Source of the DNA: Nitrospirota bacterium
Lineage (GTDB): Bacteria; Nitrospirota_A; Leptospirillia; Leptospirillales; Leptospirillaceae
DNA length: 64,000 nt
Assembly (NCBI GenBank): GCA_021829515.1
Contig: JAKBPM010000003.1
Coordinates: 1-64,000, forward strand
Reading direction: 5' to 3'
A program made the translations under genes and the position numbers. This document shows positions 35,279-44,304 of the stretch, piece by piece. The notes beneath the pieces are model-generated. The model did no database searches. It worked only from the letters and a program-made list of their open reading frames with translations, and was not told the DNA's origin. Position 1 is the stretch's first letter. Each line of letters begins with the position of its first letter.

Positions 35279-35311
35279 CTGACAGGACAACCGCTTCCTG
35301 TTCCCTGTCAG
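35279..35311. promoter_or_regulatory. Dyad upstream of the LuxR-type gene
   Basis: CTGACAGG and CCTGTCAG, 17 bases apart, between the LuxR-type gene and the TPR gene. Could be an operator or a hairpin end of the TPR transcript's neighbour. The spacing is wider than a classical lux box. The remaining spacer 35312-35513 shows nothing else. Confidence 0.3.
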
Positions 35312-35513
35312 GGTGAAATGCTAGCATGGGCGAAAGTGCGAAAAATACTGTCCAAACGGGCAGGATAGGCGTTGTGGGGTGAGATGGGGGAGAGAAGTGC
35401 ATTGGCCGGATCGGAATCTGCCGACGGGGCGCAGTCTCAAGGCCGGGAGGTCTTGGACAAATGCTGCGGTTCCCGTTTTCGGGTGTTCTATGGAGCTGTG
35501 ATCAATCGCTCCT

Positions 35514-37217
35514 TCATCGATGCTGGATTTTTTCCTGAAGAAGCCTCTGGTAGTCAGGAAAGAGAGAGATGTTTTCCTGGGACCGTTCCATGCCTTCTTT
35601 CAGGCACTCAATTCCTTCCTGCCATTGATCCTGTCCAAGGTAGAACTCCGTCATGACTCTGAAAAATCCCGCTTTGGGGCCGTGATGGGTGATAAATCGT
35701 TCTCTTAGGGCCAGAATCTCTGAGAGAGGGGCCCCTTTCTTCTTGTGAAGCCTTCCAAGGGTATAAAACAGGGTGACCGGCTCCCTTGAATGGTGATAGA
35801 CCTTGTTTGCCGACTCGATGGCCTGTGGAATATTTCCATTCATTTCATAGCAGAGCGACAGGATCCAGAAGAGCACCTCGCTCAAGGGATCAATGGTGAC
35901 GACCTTTTCCAGCAGGGGGATGGCTTCGGATGTTTTTCCCCGAAAGTAGGTCGCCAATGCCTTGATGGCGATGGACTCTGCATCGTCACCGGAAGATCCG
36001 CTCTTTTTGAGAAGCGAATTGAGAAATTGTTCTGACCGGTACCTGGACGGGACCCTTTTGGGAAAAAAAAGATCCATCCATGCGAGAACTTCCATGAAAA
36101 CAAATGGATCTCCTCCCTTTTTTTCGATCAGCCGAAGGATTTCCTCTCCTGTTTCAGGTGTCGGTCTAAGCTCGAATCCCCGGGTATAGGCTTCAATGGC
36201 CTGTTCCCATCTTTTTTTCTGGAGATAAAGATCGCCAAGGTTACGATAGGACGGTGCATGCTGGTGCTGGTGAATGATGCTGCTTGCGCGGTCGAGTTCG
36301 CCCATGTCGAGAATGATCTGTCCCATGAGGAGGGAGTGGTCTGGGTCTTCCGGATCAAGCTCTACGGCCCTTCCGATGGACTCAAGTGCCGCCAGTGGCT
36401 TGCCGTTGAGCTTGTGAGCCATGGCCATTGTATGGCGCAGAGAGGCTGAATCCCCTTCAAGATCGAGAACGCGCCTGAATGAATCAATTGCCTGGGCATA
36501 TTCATTGTTGTTCATCAGCACGCGCCCCATCTCGCGGAGGAGAACCGGAGATTTATGAAAGATCTTTTCGAGTGCGCGAATCTCTTTTAACGCTTTTCTT
36601 TTCTGGTCGGCAGTCTCCAAAGCCCGGACGTAGAGAATCCGGCTGTCGATATCAGAGGGGTTCCGGTCGGCGATGGATCGGTATCGGGAGATGAGCTCCG
36701 GGTAATGCTCAACGAGGCCAAGCCTTGTGACGAGAGATCCCCAGGCCATGATCGCTTCAACAGGAGGGGAGTCTTGATCGACAAGAGCGTTAAGCCGGTC
36801 GAGTGCAAGCCACCACTTTCCCAAAAGGGCAGAGACAATGGCTGCTTCGAGGAGGATCGAATAGTTGGAGGGAAAGAGCTCGAGACCTTTCTCCAGAATC
36901 CAGTGAGATTTTGGAATGTCACCGGCGTTCATCTTGAGAGAGGCAAGGTAAAGAAAGGACTCGGGACAGGTGGAATGAGCCGGTTCAAAGGAGCTCCAGT
37001 AAAGATCTTCTGCCTCGCTGCTGCATCCGGAGAGTTCGAGTATTTTGCCTTTTTCAGCCTTGAGCCTGGATGATTCCGGATTTTTCAGAAGCGCTTCGTC
37101 GATCAGGAGGCGAGCACCATCCAGGTCACCCCTCTCGATCATTTCACCGACATGATGAACCAAAATATTGGTTTGTCTCATTACGTCCTGATTCTTTCCG
37201 GATGCTTCCTGGATCAT
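35514..37217 (-). CDS. TPR-repeat protein, 567 aa
   Basis: Built almost wholly of tetratricopeptide repeats: pairs of helices with the W-L-G-Y-A-F-A-P pattern recur about every 34 residues, for example NNEYAQAIDSFRRVLDLEGD, KPLAALESIGRAVELDPEDP and KRWEQAIEAYTRGFELRP. No signal peptide, membrane segment or enzyme domain, so it is probably a cytosolic scaffold. ATG 37217 has GGGAGAGAG upstream; an ATG 12 codons later is possible. Alone on its strand, convergent with nothing. What it assembles is unknown. Confidence 0.85.
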   Translation of the reverse strand: MIQEASGKNQDVMRQTNILVHHVGEMIERGDLDGARLLIDEALLKNPESSRLKAEKGKILELSGCSSEAEDLYWSSFEPAHSTCPESFLYLASLKMNAGDIPKSHWILEKGLELFPSNYSILLEAAIVSALLGKWWLALDRLNALVDQDSPPVEAIMAWGSLVTRLGLVEHYPELISRYRSIADRNPSDIDSRILYVRALETADQKRKALKEIRALEKIFHKSPVLLREMGRVLMNNNEYAQAIDSFRRVLDLEGDSASLRHTMAMAHKLNGKPLAALESIGRAVELDPEDPDHSLLMGQIILDMGELDRASSIIHQHQHAPSYRNLGDLYLQKKRWEQAIEAYTRGFELRPTPETGEEILRLIEKKGGDPFVFMEVLAWMDLFFPKRVPSRYRSEQFLNSLLKKSGSSGDDAESIAIKALATYFRGKTSEAIPLLEKVVTIDPLSEVLFWILSLCYEMNGNIPQAIESANKVYHHSREPVTLFYTLGRLHKKKGAPLSEILALRERFITHHGPKAGFFRVMTEFYLGQDQWQEGIECLKEGMERSQENISLFPDYQRLLQEKIQHR

Positions 37218-37674
37218 TTTTTGGTCTCTCTCCCAGCCCGATATTCCGACAAAGGCGTTTCGATGAAAATGAACAGTGTGTCCGGCGATTCTATCAAATA
37301 TGACCGCCTTGCTCCATCCTCAATTTTTCCGGGAGATTCTTTTCCTGTGCTGGTAAGGAGGTTTTTGGGGAAATCTTTTTGGGGGAGCGCTTGATCCAGG
37401 CCCTGTCGACTCTGCCTTGAGGCATGGTTGGATTTCGAAGCCCTTGGCGTTTGCTCGATTTTTGGCGTTGCCTACAGGTTTTACAGCATCGAGGCGGTCC
37501 TGGATGATACCATATTGGGAAGGTAGAGGATCGGAACCTTAAAGCCTTGGGGTCTCGGGGGAGGGAGCCAGGAACCCCAATGCTTTAGCCGTGGTGAGCC
37601 GTCACAAAGACTGGTATTTTGTTGCGTGCTTTCCATTATTATCAGAAAACAGGGCACCTTTTGTGGAGAAAAGA
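37218..37674. other. Spacer with an IS200/IS605-type right end
   Basis: Contains the divergent starts of the TPR gene and the nucleotidyltransferase gene. 37541-37605 looks like an element end: AAAGC-c-TTGGGGT pairs with ACCCCAA-t-GCTTT, followed by tagccgtggtgagccgtcac, which parallels the gtggcgggagcagtcac end at 150-167. No other gene is seen. Confidence 0.5.
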
Positions 37675-39057
37675 ATGGACCGGCTCCGGGATGCAAGGGA
37701 AGACTTTATTGCCAGAAATCTGTCCGCTGTTTCCCGTCTGATCTTCCAGGTGATCCCAGCTCCTCCAGAAGGAAAGGCCTTTTTGGTTGGAGGTGTCGTG
37801 CGGGATATCGTTTGTCTTGGATATGGTCCTCCCGATCTTCGTGACATTGACCTCTGTCTTGAAGGGGATGTGTCGGGATGGAGTGGCTTGATCAGGGCCC
37901 GATGCCATGTCGATCCTGTTTTCGAGACAAGATTCAAGACAGCAAGGTTCTGGATGAAATCAGGCGATCGCCCTGTGCATTGGGACATTGCCATGGCAAG
38001 AAGCGAATTTTATCAACATCCCGGATCGCTCCCCATCGTTGCACCAGCTTCCTGTTTAAAAGATCTGGGGCGACGGGACTTCTCCATCAATGCCATGGCA
38101 TGGCCGCTTGACGGTGCAGGGTGTCTTCATGGGAGCCTGATTGATCCGTTCGGGGGGAGATCCGATATCAGCTCGGGGCTTCTGCGTGTTCTTCACGCAC
38201 GCTCTTTTCAGGATGACCCAACCAGGATTTTTCGGGGGATTCGGCTTCTTTCCCGACTTTCTTTTGCCTGGGAGACCAAAACGCAGGCTCTTCTTGATGA
38301 AGCTGTCTCAGAAAAAAACATCCTTTTCCTCTCCGGTGCGCGCATCCGCAAAGAATTTCTCCGGGGTTTTCTTGAGAAGGATCCTGTCGATGTGCTAAGG
38401 CGCATCTATCTGTCGGGGTTGATGGACTCCCTCCTTCCGGGATCTGTCTGGAGCGAGTCTCTTGAGGCTTCTCTCTGCGAGACTGTTTCGGTGGTCAGGG
38501 CTTTTTCTGACGGTGAACCATTTGCACCTGTTGCATCAAGCTGGAATTTCGTCAGGGAGTGGTGTCCGGGGGAGATCTTCTTCTATCTGGTTATGTTGCA
38601 GAAACTGCGCTCGGAAGAGATTGATCGTGCGATGAACATATTGGGGCTTGTTGGAAAATTTGGATCGGTTATAAGGGAAATCATCCTGAATCCGATCGAA
38701 GACTCCTCGGGATGGGGAAATCCGAAAAACCTCCTGCGACATCTTTATCGATACCTTCTCGATGCAGGATCACGCCATGATCTTGTCGATTCCCCCGGTC
38801 GGATCGATGATCGGATGAACTTTCTCTCATCACTGTCCCTGTTTTCCGGAAAGGAGGCGGTGACGCCCTTTCTGAGAGGGGCCGACTTGATCCAGCTGGG
38901 GATTCCCCCGGGCAGGCGGGTGGGAGAGATTCTCCGGTCTCTGGGTGAGAAAGCCAGGGAAGGGAGGATTACTTCCCGTAAGGAGGCAATCGATTGGGTG
39001 AGGACGGAAATACTCAGGATGCCAGCACCCACCACGAAACACGAGAGCCCGTCGTAG
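37675..39057 (+). CDS. CCA-adding enzyme / poly(A) polymerase family nucleotidyltransferase
   Basis: 460 aa from ATG 37675 (GGAGAAAAGA upstream). Class II polymerase-beta fold: AFLVGGVVRDIV then the metal pair in DIDLCLEGD, GRRDFSINAMAW, and the RNA-binding segment DDPTRIFRGIRLLSRLSF. The C-terminal half is helical with no HD phosphohydrolase domain. It could complete tRNA CCA ends (the tRNA-Thr here already encodes CCA), polyadenylate RNA, or be half of a split CC/A-adding pair. Sequence alone does not decide. The stop lies inside a hairpin. Confidence 0.88.
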   Translation: MDRLRDAREDFIARNLSAVSRLIFQVIPAPPEGKAFLVGGVVRDIVCLGYGPPDLRDIDLCLEGDVSGWSGLIRARCHVDPVFETRFKTARFWMKSGDRPVHWDIAMARSEFYQHPGSLPIVAPASCLKDLGRRDFSINAMAWPLDGAGCLHGSLIDPFGGRSDISSGLLRVLHARSFQDDPTRIFRGIRLLSRLSFAWETKTQALLDEAVSEKNILFLSGARIRKEFLRGFLEKDPVDVLRRIYLSGLMDSLLPGSVWSESLEASLCETVSVVRAFSDGEPFAPVASSWNFVREWCPGEIFFYLVMLQKLRSEEIDRAMNILGLVGKFGSVIREIILNPIEDSSGWGNPKNLLRHLYRYLLDAGSRHDLVDSPGRIDDRMNFLSSLSLFSGKEAVTPFLRGADLIQLGIPPGRRVGEILRSLGEKAREGRITSRKEAIDWVRTEILRMPAPTTKHESPS

Positions 39058-39095
39058 TGGTGGGTGCGCTTCAGGAATGAATCTCTCTCCTGAAG
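39025..39095. terminator. Tandem hairpins between convergent genes
   Basis: GCACCCACCAC (39025-39035) pairs with GTGGTGGGTGC (39057-39067), and CTTCAGGA (39069-39076) with TCCTGAAG (39088-39095). They separate the convergent genes ending at 39057 and 39104. No strong T run on either side. The first resembles hairpins in the IS relics and may have that origin. Confidence 0.5.
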
Positions 39096-39103
39096 GAGAG
39101 GTG

Positions 39104-39586
39104 TCACCTGATGGTATGCTGGATGATTTTATTCAGGGATCCGTAACTGGCATCTCCTGGAATAACTTTTGCAATCACGCCTTTTTGATTGATGATCGCA
39201 ACCCATGGCTCGCCGTGGACGCGCCAGTCATGGACTGTCTGCTGCTCCGAGTCTTCATAGTCGTCAATGTGGATGAAGGCCATCCGGCTTCGGTAAAGGT
39301 CCATTAAACCGCCTATGAGCCGGGCTTCATGGACACATGGCGTGCAGTGTACAGGAGCTCCGAAGAAAATCAGAAACGGACGATGGTGGAAAAGAGCATG
39401 GCTTACGCTTTCCCGGTGCAGGTGATCCGGAACGTTCATCGTGCAAAGATCCGTGTACCTCTCACCGATCCTGAGTACGGGATTGTGGCTGATGGGGGCC
39501 ATTGTTCCCTCCTTGGGAAAGGAAAGAAACCAGTTGCACCCTCCGATCAAGAGGAAAAAAACAAACAGGAAACTTACTTTTTTCAT
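39104..39586 (-). CDS. Thioredoxin-like lipoprotein
   Basis: 160 aa. A short signal with lipobox IGGC (C17) predicts a membrane-anchored lipoprotein. The mature part is a thioredoxin-like fold with CTPC (C81/C84) in LIFFGAPVHCTPCVHEARL and a cis-Pro position in VHGEPWVAII. Possible roles: periplasmic reductant for haem or copper assembly (the TlpA/ResA/Sco group). The exact class is open. Single gene, convergent with the nucleotidyltransferase. Confidence 0.8.
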   Translation of the reverse strand: MKKVSFLFVFFLLIGGCNWFLSFPKEGTMAPISHNPVLRIGERYTDLCTMNVPDHLHRESVSHALFHHRPFLIFFGAPVHCTPCVHEARLIGGLMDLYRSRMAFIHIDDYEDSEQQTVHDWRVHGEPWVAIINQKGVIAKVIPGDASYGSLNKIIQHTIR

Positions 39587-39909
39587 CAGGATCCATCCTT
39601 TTGCTGTTTGAACATCAGACTTGCCACTCCCAACCAGTCATCCTCACGCCGGCAGGAGCTTTTCCGGAGAGCCCCATCCCTTTTGGACGGACTCAATCTT
39701 TCTGATCTTCGCCTTCTCTGCTATAGTAGGCCACCAGAACAGTCAGATCAAATCCTGTCCTGTCAGTGGGAACCTCTATCGGGAGGCTGCGCTTATCTGT
39801 CCTGATGTGACTGTTTTTGATGACAAACCCCTTTCCGTGGAACCGGCATAGGGAAAACATATAATGAAGCTGCCCTTTCCTTTCGCATCTTCCGACCGCC
39901 TTCTTCGGG
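39587..39909. other. Spacer between divergent genes
   Basis: Separates the thioredoxin-like lipoprotein (-) and the RND gene (+). TATAGT near 39722 could be a -10 box, but its -35 is poor. No gene, repeat or riboswitch recognised. Confidence 0.3.
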
Positions 39910-42900
39910 ATGATTTCGAAACGGCACTGGAGGCCAATGTTTCTTTCAACGTTTGCGATCAAAAGACCTGTTACAACCCTCATTATCTTTATCGCACTGA
40001 TTGCCTCGGGAGTGTTCTCCTACCTCTCCCTTGGAAGAAATCTTTTTCCCAGGGTCTCCTTTCCAATTCTTTCCGTGACCTATCTTGTTCCGGGTGTTTC
40101 ATCCAAGGTTCTTGAAAAAACGGTGGTTCCGCCGGTCGAGGAAGCCCTCTCGAGCCTTCCCGGGCTCAAGCATCTTCATGTGGTCAGTGTTCCCGGTGTG
40201 GTTTCCCTGACGGCCATTTTTTCTGAGCATACCGATCCGAGGCTCATCTATCCCAGGCTTCAGGAAAAGGTCGAGGGGGTTGCTCCCAGTCTGCCTTCAG
40301 GTACGCCACCACCGATCATATCTGTTGTAAACCCAACTTCATTGCCTCTTTTATGGGTCATTCTCCCTATCCCCGATTCAATGGATACGCGCGTGGTCTC
40401 GGACTGGGCGATGGCAAATCTGGTCTCCCCCATCAGAAAACTTTCGGGAGTAGGGGATGTCAAGCCGATTTTTCCGCCACGGGAAGTTGTTCATGTCAGG
40501 ATGCACAGAAAGGATCTGAGAAAATACCTGATCCCTGTCACCTCTGTTCTTGAATCCCTGAAAAAGGTCGGGCTTTCCATTCCTGCCGGGACAATGACCT
40601 CCGGCAAGGAAGAAATAATGGTTGAGACGCTCGACTCGGAGTCGACGATCCCATCTCTTTCTGCTTTGCCTGTTCCGAAAGGCAATGGCGGAACCGTTCC
40701 CCTGGCAGACATTGCGACGATTTCTGTTGGACCAATCAGGGAGACTGAGGTCTTCAGGATAGATGGCGCACGTGCTATCGGAATAAGGGTTTTCAAGAAA
40801 AAGGGTGCGGACGGGCTCTTCCTTTCGGAGCAGATACAGAAGATTATTCATGAAACAAGAACGGTTTTTTCAGTTTCCGGCACCAAAGGGCAATCGATCG
40901 AATTGCACCCTGTTATTCGCATGGACCGATCGGAGATGGTTCGGAAAAACAACCGGGAGCTTCTCGAAACACTCCTTTTTGGTGGCAGCTTGACGGTTAT
41001 TGTCATCTGGATTTTTCTGGGCAGCTTCAAGACAACGCTGATTGCATCGGTCTCGATCCCTTCATCTGTTATTGCAACATTTCTGATGATGAAGCTTAGC
41101 CACTTTTCCCTCAATAACATGACAATGCTTGGTTTGTCCCTGGTTGTCGGGATTCTTGTGGATGATGCAATCGTTGTGCTCGAGAATATCCATCGTCACC
41201 TGAAGATGGGAAAGCCTTTTGACCTGGCCGTTTCCGATGGGGTCGGAGAGATCGGGATGGCGGTTATGGCAACCACCTTTTCGATTGTCTCTGTTTTTGC
41301 CCCGGTTGCCTTTATGCATGGCATCATCGGAAAGTTTTTCTTTGAATTTGGTTTGACCGTTTCTTTTGCGGTTCTTGTTTCGATGCTGGTTTCCCTTTCC
41401 CTGATCCCTGTCCTGATGAAGATTGCCCCCGGAGCCGGGCTTAAACAGATTTCATCGAGATCCCTCGATAAAAAAATGGACTCCCTTCTTTCCGTGTACC
41501 GCTCTTTTTTGGCAAAGGCTCTTGATCATCCGTGGACTGTTGCCGGAGTGGGGGGAGCCTCGATCGCAGTCGCTGCCGTGATCTTTTATCTCCTGGGAGC
41601 AGATCTCGTTCCCAGGACAGATGATGGTGCCTATGTTGTCCGGATGACCGCCGGAGAATCATCCTCCATCGCATTTTCAAAAAAAACCTTTGAGGATGTT
41701 GCCTCAAAAATACGTCAGCAAAAAGGCATCGAGTCGGTTTTCTACCAGATCGGCAATTCCTATGGAGGTTCCACGAACAGAGGGTACTTCTACGTTCTCA
41801 TGAAGCCCTTGTCCACGCGCAAAACATCAGAGGAGACCTCGATCGCTGATTTAAGAAGACTGCTTTTGTCCTATCCGGGAATTTCTTTTTCCATCGATCA
41901 TCTCTCACCTCTTGGAGGAAGCGGCACGGATGTTCCGATCCAGATCATTCTCCAGGGCCCGGACCGGAAGACGCTTGATGATCTTGGCGTAAGTCTCCAC
42001 CGGTACCTTGCCAAAACGGACGGTTTTGTCGATATCACGATCCGTGAAGGGGAGAGGCAAAAACTTCTGGCCGTTGTTCCCCAAAAAAATCTTCCGCCAG
42101 GGATTGGTGCGAGAGAATTGGGCGGGACGCTTCACCTCTATCTTTCCGGAGTTGATACCGGCTGGGCCAGGGTCCATGGCCAGTCCATCCCGGTCCATCT
42201 TTCAATGAGCCCTCCTGATCTGTCTTCTCCTTCGGACCTTGCCTCTCTGCCGGTCATGACTTCCACCGGAAGGGTCATCTTCCTGGGGGATGTTGCAAAG
42301 GTGGAGTCCGAAGTCCAGTTCAAAAGGCGTGTCAGAGATGACCGGATGCCATCGGTTACGCTTGAGTCCAACCTTGCTGGCAATTTTCCTCTCAAGACAG
42401 CTCTCGACAAGATCAATCAATGGAAAAAAGCCCATCTTTCAGGAGACTACCACCTTCGGTTCGGTGGTTCAGGCGATGTCATGAACAATGCGATCGGATC
42501 TTTCATGATGGCCATCGGCCTCGCAATTGTGGCTGTTTTCATGGTCCTTTCTTCCCAGTTCGAAAGTTTCATCCAGCCATTCATTATTACCCTGTCCATT
42601 CCTGTTTCCCTGTCCGGTGCGGCACTGGCTCTTTACCTGACAGGCAATTCACTGAACATCATGAGTGCGATGGGACTGATCATCCTCTTTGGACTTGTGG
42701 CAAAAAATGCAATACTGATGGTGGACTATACAAATACATTGAGAAAAAGAGGCTATTCCAGAAGGGATGCTCTTTTGTCGGCATGTCCCGTAAGGTTGAG
42801 ACCCGTATTGATGACAACTGTCGCAATGGTTGCAGGAATGTCCCCCATGGCCCTTGGTTTTGGCTCGGGGGGGCCGCTTCGAGCCCCCATGGCCCTTGTT

Positions 42901-43011
42901 GTCATGGGGGGGCTTCTGTCTTCCATGTTGCTGACGTTGTTTGTCGTTCCGGTTGCATATGATTGTTTTGCCCGCTGGAATTTTTTCTCAAAAGATGAAC
43001 TGAAGCCGTAA
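39910..43011 (+). CDS. RND-family efflux transporter (HAE-1/AcrB-like)
   Basis: 1033 aa, about the standard length. Inner-membrane proton/drug antiporter subunit. TM1 at about 15-35, TM2-6 and TM7-12 clusters around 335-510 and 850-1020, two large periplasmic loops. The proton-relay acids are in GILVDDAIVVLENI (TM4), and the second-half equivalent FGLVAKNAILMVDY carries a lysine. ATG 39910 lacks a clear RBS; ATG 39937 has GGAGG but only three bases away. No membrane-fusion or outer-membrane partner lies next to it, so the rest of the pump must be elsewhere. Confidence 0.93.
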   Translation: MISKRHWRPMFLSTFAIKRPVTTLIIFIALIASGVFSYLSLGRNLFPRVSFPILSVTYLVPGVSSKVLEKTVVPPVEEALSSLPGLKHLHVVSVPGVVSLTAIFSEHTDPRLIYPRLQEKVEGVAPSLPSGTPPPIISVVNPTSLPLLWVILPIPDSMDTRVVSDWAMANLVSPIRKLSGVGDVKPIFPPREVVHVRMHRKDLRKYLIPVTSVLESLKKVGLSIPAGTMTSGKEEIMVETLDSESTIPSLSALPVPKGNGGTVPLADIATISVGPIRETEVFRIDGARAIGIRVFKKKGADGLFLSEQIQKIIHETRTVFSVSGTKGQSIELHPVIRMDRSEMVRKNNRELLETLLFGGSLTVIVIWIFLGSFKTTLIASVSIPSSVIATFLMMKLSHFSLNNMTMLGLSLVVGILVDDAIVVLENIHRHLKMGKPFDLAVSDGVGEIGMAVMATTFSIVSVFAPVAFMHGIIGKFFFEFGLTVSFAVLVSMLVSLSLIPVLMKIAPGAGLKQISSRSLDKKMDSLLSVYRSFLAKALDHPWTVAGVGGASIAVAAVIFYLLGADLVPRTDDGAYVVRMTAGESSSIAFSKKTFEDVASKIRQQKGIESVFYQIGNSYGGSTNRGYFYVLMKPLSTRKTSEETSIADLRRLLLSYPGISFSIDHLSPLGGSGTDVPIQIILQGPDRKTLDDLGVSLHRYLAKTDGFVDITIREGERQKLLAVVPQKNLPPGIGARELGGTLHLYLSGVDTGWARVHGQSIPVHLSMSPPDLSSPSDLASLPVMTSTGRVIFLGDVAKVESEVQFKRRVRDDRMPSVTLESNLAGNFPLKTALDKINQWKKAHLSGDYHLRFGGSGDVMNNAIGSFMMAIGLAIVAVFMVLSSQFESFIQPFIITLSIPVSLSGAALALYLTGNSLNIMSAMGLIILFGLVAKNAILMVDYTNTLRKRGYSRRDALLSACPVRLRPVLMTTVAMVAGMSPMALGFGSGGPLRAPMALVVMGGLLSSMLLTLFVVPVAYDCFARWNFFSKDELKP

Positions 43012-43044
43012 AATAATTTCGATTGCTTGATGAAGGAGATTTGG

Positions 43045-43671
43045 ATGCGATTTCGTCTGGGAAATCTTAAATGGAGTTTTTTTTCTGTTGTTGTTTTGGC
43101 TGGAGCAGTTCTTCTATCTGGGTGCCAGACTGTGAAAAAGACGACAACCCTGACCTCCCTCGGGTTAACTCCGGATGCAGCACCGAACGGGGTTATCGTC
43201 AGGGTCATCAATCGCTTTTTCAATCCGAAGGTGATCCCTTACGAATTTCCTTATACGATTGTTCTCGATCCATCCCATCCCTTTGTTATTCACTGCGAAC
43301 ATAACCGTGTCGTGAAGGTGCCGGACCAGTACAAGTCTGTCGTGATCCGTTTCATCGGCAGGAGCAATGGCTATATTCAGGCGGTGGAGTTCAAGTGGGT
43401 CGACTGGGAAGGACATATTACCAGACGGTATTTCTTCCATCAGGACGTCGACAAGTTTCTGCATGTGCTTTCACCGGTGCCTGTTGATTCTGCAAAAGGT
43501 TTCGGAATGGGCAACTATCTGAACGGGTGTACGGATCCTCTTTTGATTGTGACTGTTGATGCCTATCCGGGAGTGGTCAATGAGTTCAACTTCCTCGGAG
43601 ATTTCATCGAGAAAGTCCTTTATCCGCAAAACCCGCTGAAAGCGTTTTCTTTTGTCAGATTGTCAAAATAG
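43045..43671 (+). CDS. Lipoprotein of unknown family, 208 aa
   Basis: ATG 43045 has AAGGAG seven bases upstream; an ATG six codons earlier overlaps that site. Signal peptide with lipobox LLSGC. The mature part starts with a T-rich linker (KKTTTLTSLGL) and continues as a beta-rich domain with many V, F and Y; two cysteines only (IHCEHNR, NGCTDP). No family recognised. It follows the RND gene by 33 bases and could share its transcript, but no efflux-related motif is seen. Confidence 0.65.
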   Translation: MRFRLGNLKWSFFSVVVLAGAVLLSGCQTVKKTTTLTSLGLTPDAAPNGVIVRVINRFFNPKVIPYEFPYTIVLDPSHPFVIHCEHNRVVKVPDQYKSVVIRFIGRSNGYIQAVEFKWVDWEGHITRRYFFHQDVDKFLHVLSPVPVDSAKGFGMGNYLNGCTDPLLIVTVDAYPGVVNEFNFLGDFIEKVLYPQNPLKAFSFVRLSK

Positions 43672-43698
43672 AGACTGAATATTTCAGAAAGGAAGTTC

Positions 43699-44217
43699 AT
43701 GGCGTCCGATGGAAGGTCAAAGCGTTTTTCTTATGAGGATATGACGGCACTCCTGGCAGAAAAAGGTTGTCGTCTGACGGAGCAGAGAAATATCATCCTG
43801 AAATCTCTCCTCTCGTTTCCTCTGACCTTCTCTCCGATGGATCTGGAAAAACGCCTGATGAAAACGGATCCTGCTTTGGGGCGTGCAACGATTTTCCGTG
43901 CAATTGATCTTTTCCTTGAAATGGGTATCCTTGAAAAAATTCATAGGGAGTCGGGGGATGATGTCTATCTTGTCGGCTCTGTCGGACATCACCATCATTT
44001 AATCTGTCGTGTCTGTGGTGAGATTCGGGATATCAATTTTTGCCCGTTTGAAGAGGGTATTCATGAGATCATGAGAAAAGAAGGGTATTCGGAGGGATAT
44101 CACCGGATTGAGATCGAAGGGATTTGCGGGGTGTGCAAAAAGGTTTCTGAAAAAACGCAGGACGAGGCTGAGGGTGGGTTAAGGTCCCATGGCGGTAAAG
44201 TGAGGCAACTCCATTGA
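43699..44217 (+). CDS. Fur-family transcriptional regulator
   Basis: 172 aa. Winged-helix DNA-binding half (about 10-85; GCRLTEQRNIILKSLLSF, GRATIFRAIDLFLEMGIL) and metal-binding dimerisation half with GHHHHLICRVCGEI and GICGVCKK, giving the two CxxC pairs of a structural zinc site. Which group (Fur, Zur, PerR) is not clear: the regulatory-site histidines are present but the family-specific residues cannot be judged by eye. AAAGGAAG precedes the ATG. The C-terminal 20 residues extend past the usual end. Confidence 0.92.
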   Translation: MASDGRSKRFSYEDMTALLAEKGCRLTEQRNIILKSLLSFPLTFSPMDLEKRLMKTDPALGRATIFRAIDLFLEMGILEKIHRESGDDVYLVGSVGHHHHLICRVCGEIRDINFCPFEEGIHEIMRKEGYSEGYHRIEIEGICGVCKKVSEKTQDEAEGGLRSHGGKVRQLH

Positions 44218-44304
44218 GCCAAGATAGAGGCCGAAGATCAGGAGTATGACAAGACCAACAATCATCAGAGCACTGTTTTTGAGGGGTTTCCTAGGGGTAG
44301 ACAT
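44179..44304 (-). CDS. Possible 41-aa single-span membrane peptide
   Basis: A minus-strand ATG (44302-44304) opens a 41-residue frame with basic start MSTPRKPLKNS, one clean membrane helix (ALMIVGLVILLIFGLYLGS) and a short tail. Its 3' end overlaps the end of the Fur-family gene, and its start shares a CATG with the opposite-strand lipoprotein. No clear RBS. The topology is convincing, the expression evidence is not. Confidence 0.35.
   Translation of the reverse strand: MSTPRKPLKNSALMIVGLVILLIFGLYLGSMELPHFTAMGP

Noticed and set aside
37675..39057. Calling the nucleotidyltransferase specifically poly(A) polymerase or CCA-adding enzyme
   Set aside because: Class II motifs are shared by both; residues that separate them cannot be judged reliably by eye.
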